Shown: in pieces, positions 1 through 5,208 of the stretch
Numbering within the stretch: the first letter of the stretch is position 1
How the letters are laid out: every line of letters starts with the position of its first letter
Assembly: GCA_020057445.1 (NCBI GenBank)
Contig: JAGVFV010000081.1
Coordinates: forward strand, 1-5,208
DNA from: an archaeon
GTDB lineage: Archaea > Nanobdellota > Nanobdellia > Woesearchaeales > JAHJEM01
Length of the DNA: 5,208 nt
Reading direction: 5' to 3'
Program-made: the position numbers and the translations under genes
The notes under the pieces: model-generated
What the model was told of the DNA's origin: nothing
Seen by the model: the letters and a program-made list of their open reading frames with translations, nothing else
Database searches by the model: none

Positions 1-439
1 CATAGACATAATCAGTGTTGGTGAGGTTGATGATGAGTTTTGCTTTCGTGTTTTTTGCGAGAAGGGCGCAGACTGTGTCTGTGGAGTATCCTGGTTTGAA
101 TCCTCCCGCAAGCAGTATTTTCGCTGAAGGGACTGGTCTTGTAGGGTCTGTTATTTTTTTTGCTCCTTTGAAAAGCGAGAGGAGGAGGTCTGCGTTGAGG
201 TGTGTCGCTTGGATCCCGAGAAGGTCACCCTGAAGTGATGCGGCGTGGAATGTCATTGCCGCTTTCTGGTATCGCCGTGCGGTCTTTCCTCCGCCGGTGA
301 CGATGATGAATCGTGCGCCTGTCTTCATATGGGAGAGGATGCAGGTGCGGAATTGCACCAGAAATGAGGTATCTATCTCGTCAGGGATGATGAGGGATCC
401 GCCAAGCGAGAGGACATATTGCTGTGTGGAGGGAGTCAT
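1..439 (-). CDS. pyrH: UMP kinase, archaeal type, C-terminal part cut off by the window edge
   Basis: Amino-acid-kinase-fold enzyme that phosphorylates UMP to UDP with ATP in the cytoplasmic pyrimidine pathway. The first 146 residues are visible and the frame is open to the left edge; archaeal family members are about 220-235 residues, so roughly a third is missing. Motifs in order: SLGGSL at 11-16 (phosphate-binding loop), VTGGGKTARRY at 47-57, GIQATHLNA at 75-83, GGFKPGYSTDT at 112-122 and LTNTDYVY at 139-146. These match the order and spacing of archaeal UMP kinases I remember, such as the Pyrococcus enzyme. The start is ATG at 439-437, whose ATGA overlaps the stop of the upstream winged-helix gene, so the two are probably one transcript with coupled translation. 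One oddity is THLNA where the family usually has T-R-x-N-A. Family assignment is strong; activity is inferred. Confidence 0.9.
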   Translation of the reverse strand, partial: MTPSTQQYVLSLGGSLIIPDEIDTSFLVQFRTCILSHMKTGARFIIVTGGGKTARRYQKAAMTFHAASLQGDLLGIQATHLNADLLLSLFKGAKKITDPTRPVPSAKILLAGGFKPGYSTDTVCALLAKNTKAKLIINLTNTDYVY

Positions 440-792
440 GGGTGTTTGATGAAGGGTTCGATCCCATTAAGGAGCTCTTTGGAGACCTTTTTAGTATGAA
501 AATAGCGAAGGTCTTCATTGTCAACGACTTCGAGAATTTCGACAAAGCCTTCCGCTTTGAGTTTATCGACGCTCTTTCTCACGTCTTCTGATGGGATGGA
601 GATGTATCTTTGGCTGAAATGGATGAAGTCCTTGACTGGCGCGTCATGGATGATGGCAAGGACCTGCCGATCCTGCAGGGAAAGCTCTTTTGAGTCGTGC
701 TTCTCGTGGCGCAAGTCCGCTTTTCGGGCCTGTTTTCTTGCACTGCCAGGCGTCTGCTTCTTTATCTTGTGCTTCGATGCTTTCCCGCTCAT
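436..792 (-). CDS. Small basic winged-helix protein (putative regulator or S25e-like protein)
   Basis: An 118-residue soluble protein that I do not recognise by name. Residues 1-36 are very rich in Lys, Arg and His and look disordered and nucleic-acid binding. Residues 37-108 read as a winged helix: helix 1 (SLQDRQVLAIIHD), helix 2 (KDFIHFSQRY), a turn at ISIPSED, a recognition-type helix (VRKSVDKLKAEG), then a beta wing (FVEILEVVDNEDLRYFHT). There is no membrane segment, cysteine or catalytic motif. It could be a DNA-binding regulator; alternatively the Lys-rich tail plus winged helix resembles ribosomal protein S25e in architecture, although the usual S25e N-terminal sequence is not evident. 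It is first in a unit with pyrH (ATGA overlap at 436-439) and diverges from the cysteine-rich lipoprotein gene. A TATA-like box about 24 nt before ATG 792 supports this start. The fold call is moderately sure; the function is open. Confidence 0.65.
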   Translation of the reverse strand: MSGKASKHKIKKQTPGSARKQARKADLRHEKHDSKELSLQDRQVLAIIHDAPVKDFIHFSQRYISIPSEDVRKSVDKLKAEGFVEILEVVDNEDLRYFHTKKVSKELLNGIEPFIKHP

Positions 793-811
793 GGGTCAAA
801 GAATTGGCTTC

Positions 812-820
812 TTTATTTAT
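812..820 (-). promoter_or_regulatory. TATA-like box for the winged-helix/pyrH unit
   Basis: Read on the minus strand, this is ATAAATAAA, centred about 24 nt upstream of ATG 792. That is the distance expected between an archaeal TATA box and the transcription start, so the mRNA would begin at or within a few bases of the start codon. No Shine-Dalgarno-like sequence precedes the ATG, which fits a leaderless transcript. The box is called from composition and spacing only. Confidence 0.55.
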
Positions 821-850
821 CAATTTTACGGAAAATAAGTGGGATTTTTG

Positions 851-869
851 GCGGATAGATGCTATCTGC
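851..869. promoter_or_regulatory. Imperfect inverted repeat, possible operator between divergent promoters
   Basis: GCGGATAG, spacer ATG, CTATCTGC: two 8-bp arms that match at 7 of 8 positions, with a perfect inner GATAG/CTATC core. The dyad lies between the two divergent TATA boxes, about 12 nt upstream of the lipoprotein box and about 31 nt from the winged-helix gene box. Its size and symmetry suit a dimeric winged-helix regulator, and the adjacent gene encodes a winged-helix protein, so autoregulation is a reasonable guess. A chance dyad cannot be excluded. The 3-nt spacer makes an RNA hairpin possible, but the site lies upstream of the predicted transcription starts. Confidence 0.35.
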
Positions 870-880
870 AAAAGGGCAGG

Positions 881-888
881 TTTTATAA
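881..888 (+). promoter_or_regulatory. TATA-like box for the cysteine-rich lipoprotein gene
   Basis: TTTTATAA follows the purine-rich AAAGGGCAGG at 871-880, which could serve as a TFB-recognition element. The box centre is about 29 nt upstream of ATG 914, placing the transcription start just ahead of the start codon. The same spacing rules out the GTG at 839 as the translation start, because it would lie upstream of the promoter. Confidence 0.6.
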
Positions 889-913
889 GGGAGAAGCGCT
901 GCTCTTGGAGGGC

Positions 914-1171
914 ATGGCAAGGAAGGGAGTTATTCTCGTCTTGGTCGTCTGCATGGCATTTATCGCGGGCTGCGCTTCTGAGAGGTATTCCTGTTCTCCT
1001 GACCAGGGGTGTGGTTTTTCTTGCACGTATGGCTGCGTCAATCCTGCATGGTACGGCAGCCAGAATGAGACAAAGGAGTGCTCGTCAAGCCTTTCCTGCT
1101 CTTGTGTGAAAAATGCGTGCTTCACTGCAGGTGTGCCGACGAAAGAATGGATTGCTGCTTCTGAAGACTGA
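914..1171 (+). CDS. Small cysteine-rich lipoprotein-like exported protein
   Basis: An 85-residue protein of unknown function. The N-terminus is a short export signal: positive residues Arg3-Lys4, a hydrophobic core at 5-17 (VILVLVV and following), then the lipobox-like IAGC with Cys20 as the possible lipid-attachment residue. The predicted mature part has eight further cysteines (27, 33, 37, 41, 56, 62, 64, 69), enough for four disulfides or a metal-binding knot. There is one N-glycosylation sequon, NET at 51-53. The frame extends upstream to a GTG at 839, but that start would put 25 extra residues before the signal peptide and would lie upstream of the TATA box at 881-888, so ATG 914 is preferred. 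GGAGG at 907-911 sits only 2 nt from the ATG, too close for a normal ribosome site. It is the likely first and only gene of its transcript, since secF has its own box. I see no family match. Confidence 0.7.
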   Translation: MARKGVILVLVVCMAFIAGCASERYSCSPDQGCGFSCTYGCVNPAWYGSQNETKECSSSLSCSCVKNACFTAGVPTKEWIAASED

Positions 1172-1179
1172 CCGTAACC

Positions 1180-1187
1180 TATTTAAA
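1180..1187 (+). promoter_or_regulatory. TATA-like box for the secF-secD operon
   Basis: TATTTAAA is a near-ideal archaeal TATA element, centred about 26 nt upstream of the secF ATG at 1210 and preceded by CCGTAACC as a possible TFB-binding flank. This spacing predicts a leaderless secF-secD mRNA. The box starts only 9 nt after the stop of the lipoprotein gene, so the 38-nt gap is almost entirely promoter. Confidence 0.65.
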
Positions 1188-1209
1188 CCAGATACTAACC
1201 CAGTCGTAT

Positions 1210-2232
1210 ATGGTGAAACTCACCAGAAGAGAACGCCGCCTTCATAAACGGGGGGGTGAGGAAGGCGAATCAGAAGGCAAGCCGATTATCCCTCTAAAGA
1301 TTGTTGAGCATGGAGAGGGAGATAAGAGGGAGTATGCCTCGCAGAGACATTACCATAGCGGTTTTGCCAGGTTCTATGATAAGAACCTCAAGAAGATGAT
1401 GATCATCCCGATCATCCTGATCATCTTTTCTCTTACTGTCATCATACATACCACAGTCACTACAGGCAGTTTCATCCATAAGGGGATTTCTTTGACAGGC
1501 GGACAGATCATCACCGTGACCGAATCTGGTCTGGATCCAGAGATGATCGAGAAGCAATTGCGTTCAGAATTTCCAAAATCAGAGATCAATGTGCGTGCAT
1601 TGTCCGAATACGGGAATGTGCGCGGGGTCATCGTGGAGACCACGACAGACGTGACGCTTGAGCAGACGCTTGCCTCATTGCAGCCGTTTGTGACTGATGT
1701 AGAGAATAAGTATTCTGTTGAGACCATCGGTGCGAATTTGGGCGCCGGTTTTTTCAGGCAGGTGCTTCTTGCCCTCGTCCTTGCGTTTGTGTTCATGAGC
1801 ATTGTCGTTTTTTTGCTGTTTCGGACATTTGCTCCAAGCATGGCAGTGATCGCTGCAGCGTTCTGCGACATGCTCTTTACTGTCGCGATCATAGATCTAT
1901 TGGGCATCAAGGTGTCTACTGCAGGAGTCGCTGCGCTCCTGATGCTTATCGGCTATTCTGTTGATACGGATATCCTCTTGACGACACGCCTATTGAAGTC
2001 AGGCAGGGGGGATTATCTGGAAAGGACCATGAGCGCCCTGAAGACAGGCATGACCATGACTGTCGCTGCGATGAGCGTGGTTTTGATCGGCATGTTCGTA
2101 AGCCAGTCCGATGTGCTGAAGCAGATCTTCACCATCCTTTTCATCGGGCTTGTCGCAGATATCATCTTTACTTACATCCAGAATGCGACCATGCTCTGGA
2201 CGTATATGGAAAGGAAGGGTTTGAAGAAGTGA
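1210..2232 (+). CDS. secF: Protein translocase subunit SecF, archaeal
   Basis: Membrane partner of SecD in the RND-like complex that uses the ion gradient to help the Sec translocon finish moving proteins outward. The protein has 340 residues. Residues 1-62 are a charged cytosolic tail. Transmembrane segment 1 is about 63-83 (IIPIILIIFSLTVII). An extracytoplasmic domain follows, opening with GISLTGGQ at 92-99, the SecF version of the G-x-x-x-x-GG motif. Segments 2-6 lie near 184-204, 209-231, 236-257, 280-298 and 304-328. The family signature GYSVDTDILLTTR is at 248-260, with Asp252 and Asp254 inside the membrane region. LKTGMTM at 277-283 seems to correspond to the bacterial R-T-x-x-T-S stretch, with Lys in place of Arg; this alignment is by eye. 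secD follows after 4 nt, and the secF-first order is the one I associate with archaea. Confidence 0.93.
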   Translation: MVKLTRRERRLHKRGGEEGESEGKPIIPLKIVEHGEGDKREYASQRHYHSGFARFYDKNLKKMMIIPIILIIFSLTVIIHTTVTTGSFIHKGISLTGGQIITVTESGLDPEMIEKQLRSEFPKSEINVRALSEYGNVRGVIVETTTDVTLEQTLASLQPFVTDVENKYSVETIGANLGAGFFRQVLLALVLAFVFMSIVVFLLFRTFAPSMAVIAAAFCDMLFTVAIIDLLGIKVSTAGVAALLMLIGYSVDTDILLTTRLLKSGRGDYLERTMSALKTGMTMTVAAMSVVLIGMFVSQSDVLKQIFTILFIGLVADIIFTYIQNATMLWTYMERKGLKK

Positions 2233-2234
2233 TC
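2228..2234 (+). promoter_or_regulatory. Ribosome binding site of secD overlapping the secF stop codon
   Basis: AGTGATC matches the GGTGATC part of the archaeal anti-16S sequence at six of seven bases. It includes the secF TGA stop (2230-2232) and ends 2 nt before the secD ATG, which places its AGTGA core 4 nt from the start codon. Ribosomes ending secF could re-initiate on secD, helping to keep the two subunits in balance. The match is short, so this is a moderate call. Confidence 0.5.
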
Positions 2235-2236
2235 AT

Positions 2237-3976
2237 ATGGGAAACTTCAAGAAGATATTCAAGAATGTCAGGATATTGATCCTGATAGTTTTTCTTGTGC
2301 TTTCTGTCGTGGCGATCAATCCTTCGTTTTCCAAAGAGGGTGTTGCAGTCAGGGGTGTCGGGAATGGCACTGCGGCCGCAAATGCACAGCCTTCGTTTTC
2401 CATCAACCAGAACAGCGCGCCAAGGAGCAGGGAAGTGATCCTTGCAATCAATAATGAGCCTGTGAAAAACCTGCAGGACTATGCGCGGATAACGGCGCAG
2501 CTAAAGCCGTACCAGAATATCACGGTGACGACAAACAAGAATGCAGAGCAGTATCGGGTGATGGTGCAGCCGAAGTTCACATTGAATGAGACTGGCGAGT
2601 TTGAGGAAAGGAATGTCACTGTTGAGCGATTTGACGAAGAGTTGAATGAGACAGTGAATGTCACACAGGTTGAAAAGATTCCTATTCTTGAAAAAAATAT
2701 CATTGGGATTGAGGATCTCGGATTCAATGTGTATCCACGGCCATCGAGCAATCTCGGTCTTGGTCTTGACCTTGCAGGAGGTACCCGCGTCTTGCTGAGG
2801 CCGGAATCAAAGGCATCTCCAGAGGAGATCGATCTTGTGGTGCAGAATATCAGGCAACGCCTGAACATATTTGGCCTCTCTGATATTGTCGTTCGCCCGA
2901 CAAAGGACCTGTCCGGGCAGAGTTATATCTCTGTCGAGATTGCGGGCGTGAACCGCGAGGATATCGTCGGGCTCTTGAAGGAGCAGGGAAAATTCGAAGC
3001 AAAGATCGGCGGGAATACTGTCTTTATCGGCGGAAAGAACGACATTCCTTATGTCTGCCTGTCTGCGGATTGTTCAGGCATCGACGCAAGGCAGGGTGGC
3101 TGCAGGCAGGATGCGAATAACGAGTGGATCTGCACATTCCGATTTGCGATAACCATCAGCGCGGAGGCTGCGCAAAGGCAGGCAAACGCGACAAAGGACC
3201 TGCCGACGCTGACTGAAGGGGATCAGACCTACCTGAACGAGTCTCTCGACCTGTTCCTGGATGATGAGCTTGTCGATTCGCTTCGCGTCAGTTCTGTGTT
3301 CAAGGGAAATCCTCTCACTGATATTGAGATCTCAGGCCCTGGAAGGGGAAAGACGCAGGAGACGGCAGGCCGTGATGCTCTCGATAACATGAAGCGCCTG
3401 CAGACGATCCTGAAGACAGGAAGCCTTCCGGTGAAGCTCGAGATCGTCAAGACAGATTCCATCAGTCCAGTCCTTGGCCAGAAATTTTCAAGGAATGCAT
3501 TGATCGTCGGTTTTCTTGCGGTGATCGCTGTCGGATTGGTCATCCTTGTCAGGTATAGGACAGTCTCGGTCGCGCTTCCCATTGTCATCACCATGGTTTC
3601 CGAAGGAGTGATCATCCTTGGCGTTGCCGCGTTCATCAGGTGGAACCTTGACCTTGCCGCGATCGCAGGGATCATCGTCGCGATCGGAACAGGCGTTGAC
3701 TCGCAAATTGTGATCGCGGATGAGACCATCCGTGGCGAGACGCAGGAATCTTCGCGATGGAAGGATCGCATGAAGAGGGCATTCTTCATCATCATGGGTT
3801 CCTACGCGACGCTCGTCGTCGCCATGATCCCGTTGTTCTATGCTGGTGCCGGCCTCTTGAGAGGTTTTGCTTTGACGACGATCATCGGCGCGTCGATCGG
3901 CGTCTTTGTGACGCGGCCTGCGTACGGCCAGTTCATCCATATATTCCACAAGGACAAGGAAGAGAAGGAGAAATAA
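2237..3976 (+). CDS. secD: Protein translocase subunit SecD, archaeal, with PDZ-like insert
   Basis: Partner of SecF in the ion-driven Sec accessory complex. The protein has 579 residues. Transmembrane segment 1 is about 10-28. Residues 33-112 resemble a PDZ fold, with REVILAINNEPVKNLQDY at 65-82 as the clearest part. An acidic, Asn-rich stretch at 113-145 follows. The canonical SecD base motif LGLDLAGGTRVLL is at 175-187, followed by the helix VVQNIRQRLNIFGLSD at 201-216. The head region carries four cysteines (274, 279, 289, 299). The C-terminal membrane half has segments near 420-438, 445-466, 471-492, 513-533 and 540-562. Its signature IAGIIVAIGTGVDSQIV runs 476-492, with Asp488 the likely counterpart of the essential bacterial membrane Asp. 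Eight N-x-S/T sequons lie in the external part. The tail is charged (HKDKEEKEK). ATG 2237, 4 nt after secF, is supported by the SD-like AGTGATC. Confidence 0.93.
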   Translation: MGNFKKIFKNVRILILIVFLVLSVVAINPSFSKEGVAVRGVGNGTAAANAQPSFSINQNSAPRSREVILAINNEPVKNLQDYARITAQLKPYQNITVTTNKNAEQYRVMVQPKFTLNETGEFEERNVTVERFDEELNETVNVTQVEKIPILEKNIIGIEDLGFNVYPRPSSNLGLGLDLAGGTRVLLRPESKASPEEIDLVVQNIRQRLNIFGLSDIVVRPTKDLSGQSYISVEIAGVNREDIVGLLKEQGKFEAKIGGNTVFIGGKNDIPYVCLSADCSGIDARQGGCRQDANNEWICTFRFAITISAEAAQRQANATKDLPTLTEGDQTYLNESLDLFLDDELVDSLRVSSVFKGNPLTDIEISGPGRGKTQETAGRDALDNMKRLQTILKTGSLPVKLEIVKTDSISPVLGQKFSRNALIVGFLAVIAVGLVILVRYRTVSVALPIVITMVSEGVIILGVAAFIRWNLDLAAIAGIIVAIGTGVDSQIVIADETIRGETQESSRWKDRMKRAFFIIMGSYATLVVAMIPLFYAGAGLLRGFALTTIIGASIGVFVTRPAYGQFIHIFHKDKEEKEK

Positions 3977-3987
3977 GTAAAATATCT
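3977..3987. other. Eleven-nt convergent gap between secD and the right-hand gene
   Basis: The secD stop (TAA, 3974-3976) and the minus-strand gene stop (TAG, 3990-3988) are separated by only these bases. No stem followed by a T-run is seen on either strand. On the minus strand, the sequence leaving the right-hand gene is pyrimidine-rich with short T-runs (TATTTTAC, TTATTTC), which could act as an archaeal T-tract terminator inside the 3' end of secD. This is weak evidence, and transcripts from the two sides probably overlap. Confidence 0.3.
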
Positions 3988-5208
3988 CTAGATGTATTTC
4001 TTCGATTCAGGGGTGAGGGAATAGACCCCTTCCTGCTCTGATGTGACGATTTTCCGTTGCCGAAGCATGGTCAGCTTGTTGAGGACGGATGCGCGTTCCT
4101 GCCTGGTGAGCGTGCCTGTCTTTCTGTAGGACATGATGTTCGCGATGATTTGCTTGGAGGTGTTCTTGCCGCTCGCGATGGAGTAGATGATCTGGGCATA
4201 GCCGAGGAAGTCGGTATCGCTTCTCTTGAATATCTTTTCGGGGATGGGCATCTTCACATGCTCGTCTTTAGCACGATCCATGACCCCCGCATATGCCATC
4301 ATGTCATACGCAGCATCCGGGCGTTGCGGTCCTTCTTGCCGTCCTTGCGATCGGACATGTTCCTTCTCCTGAGGATGAGGCACTGCGGCAGGTCCCTGCG
4401 GTGAGGTTATGCGTTGTTCAAGCGAATGCCAGTATATCGGCTGCAGCCGAAGGCCAAGCGCGGCAAAGAGCGAAGGAGTGGTGAGCGCTTGGGCGACACT
4501 GGAAAAATCCGCGTCGACAAGGTACGATGTGCATTCGCCGCTGGAAAGCGTGTATGAGATCTTTTGTTCATTGAGGATATTCTCTATATGCCCTTTCAGG
4601 TGCTTGGTGAGGCTGTGGTCGGATTTTCCTGCAGGGATGCTGATGACCGTCTTTCCGTCTTCTTCTGCTATGAGGTAGCGCAGAGGTTCTTCCTTGATCT
4701 TGTCAAGGATCTGCGAAAACTCTTTCGCGCGACCGCCAAGTGTGCCATGGATTGTTCGGAGTCGCTCGATCTCGTCGGTTATCGCTGCGATGTTGGCGTC
4801 GATGACACCAAGAGCGTGCGTCATGCCCTGCCTGACCCCGTCTTTGCGTAGCGTCTGGAATTCCCTTCGCGCCTCTATCTGCTGATGGTAGCGCGCTGTT
4901 TCTTCAAAAGGGATCGATGCGAATTCGAGGTAATCAGGTAGCGTTCCTATGTGGATTTGGGCAGCTGCCGCGCTAGCTTCAAACGCATCAAACATGCCTG
5001 CGACGCGCGCATATGCTGCTCCCTCTTTCTTGCAAAAGACCGTCGTGATGACTGTCGCATAGGATGTTGTCGTCGGTATGGAGAGTTCGGCCTCGAAAAG
5101 GTCCTCGTATTCTCTTATCTCTTTTTGCTGCCGGTCAACAGTCCCCGAAAGGAGCGTATTCTGTTGTTCGAGCTGAGTTATACGCTGTTCGAGATGCGCT
5201 GCATGGGG
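3988..5208 (-). CDS. Unrecognised coiled-coil protein with C-terminal winged-helix-like domain, N-terminus off the window
   Basis: The frame is open with no stop from 3988 to the right edge, giving the last 406 residues. Numbered from the edge: residues 6-31 form a zipper-like coiled coil (Leu6, Ile10, Leu13, Asn17, Leu20, Val24, Gln27, Ile31 at heptad a/d positions). A mixed stretch with YATVITTVF follows at 50-58, then mostly helical sequence to about 175, with an Ala-rich patch at 78-83. A mixed alpha/beta part (RYLIAEEDGKTVISIPAG, 177-194) leads to about 265. A polar Gln/Pro/Gly-rich linker spans 266-320. Residues 333-406 look like a winged helix (FLGYAQIIYSIASG, then ERASVLNKLTMLRQRKIVTSE and a short wing). 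No membrane segment or catalytic motif is seen. An internal ATG at 4995 has no promoter or ribosome site, so the real start is probably outside. Role unknown; a DNA-associated dimer is a guess. Confidence 0.75.
   Translation of the reverse strand, partial: PHAAHLEQRITQLEQQNTLLSGTVDRQQKEIREYEDLFEAELSIPTTTSYATVITTVFCKKEGAAYARVAGMFDAFEASAAAAQIHIGTLPDYLEFASIPFEETARYHQQIEARREFQTLRKDGVRQGMTHALGVIDANIAAITDEIERLRTIHGTLGGRAKEFSQILDKIKEEPLRYLIAEEDGKTVISIPAGKSDHSLTKHLKGHIENILNEQKISYTLSSGECTSYLVDADFSSVAQALTTPSLFAALGLRLQPIYWHSLEQRITSPQGPAAVPHPQEKEHVRSQGRQEGPQRPDAAYDMMAYAGVMDRAKDEHVKMPIPEKIFKRSDTDFLGYAQIIYSIASGKNTSKQIIANIMSYRKTGTLTRQERASVLNKLTMLRQRKIVTSEQEGVYSLTPESKKYI

Noticed and set aside
839..913. Upstream GTG start giving a 110-residue version of the lipoprotein
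   Set aside because: It lies upstream of the TATA box at 881-888, would cover the dyad, and would put 25 extra residues in front of a clear signal peptide.
1401..1427. Three tandem 9-base units of GATCATCCC type in secF
   Set aside because: They encode IIP-IIL-II in the first membrane segment with the ATC isoleucine codon; coding constraint explains the repetition.
3229..3949. Minus-strand open frames within secD
   Set aside because: They are antisense to conserved SecD motifs, have unusual composition (runs of Asp/Arg or Met/Thr), and are explained by codon bias of the real gene.
3985..3994. Short palindrome ATCTCTAGAT after secD as a terminator hairpin
   Set aside because: Arms are only 4 bp with a 2-nt loop, no T-run follows directly, and most of it lies inside the opposite gene's stop region.
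4057..4885. Several plus-strand open frames opposite the right-hand gene
   Set aside because: They overlap each other and lie antisense to a long open frame that continues to the window edge. Their translations look like shadows, with no promoter or recognisable domain.
4993..4995. ATG as the start of the right-hand gene
   Set aside because: The frame stays open for 71 more codons to the edge, with a good coiled coil, and no TATA box or ribosome site precedes this ATG.

Overview
The window looks archaeal, most likely from a small-genome DPANN-type lineage such as Woesearchaeota (the lineage is inference). Three things support this. The export genes are a tandem secF-secD pair of archaeal type. 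The partial kinase at the left edge is an archaeal-type UMP kinase. Three genes have an AT-rich TATA-like box about 24-29 nt upstream of the start codon, which implies leaderless or nearly leaderless mRNAs. No RNA gene, mobile element, CRISPR array or integration signature was seen. Coding density is very high, and the longest non-coding stretch is about 121 nt.

Layout. Positions 1-792 (minus strand) hold a two-gene unit: a 118-aa basic winged-helix protein followed by pyrH (UMP kinase), which is cut by the left edge. The two overlap by an ATGA junction. Positions 793-913 form a divergent promoter region with one TATA box facing each way and an 8-bp imperfect dyad between them. Positions 914-1171 (plus) encode an 85-aa lipoprotein-like, cysteine-rich exported protein. 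Positions 1210-3976 (plus) hold secF and secD, separated by 4 nt and preceded by their own TATA box. Positions 3988-5208 (minus) hold the C-terminal 406 residues of an unrecognised protein. It has a leucine-zipper-like coiled coil near the visible N-end, a long helical middle, a polar linker and a C-terminal winged-helix-like domain. It runs off the right edge and converges on secD with only 11 nt between the stop codons.

How the genes work together. SecF and SecD form the membrane complex that helps the Sec translocon pull proteins across the membrane using the ion gradient. The cysteine-rich lipoprotein just upstream is a plausible Sec client, although it has its own promoter. UMP kinase makes UDP for pyrimidine nucleotide synthesis, and its translation is probably coupled to the winged-helix protein.

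The most interesting points are the divergent winged-helix/lipoprotein locus with its dyad, the PDZ-like and sequon-rich insert in SecD, the four-cysteine element in the SecD head region, and the unrecognised zipper plus winged-helix protein. I do not see a complete, clearly new multi-gene system here.
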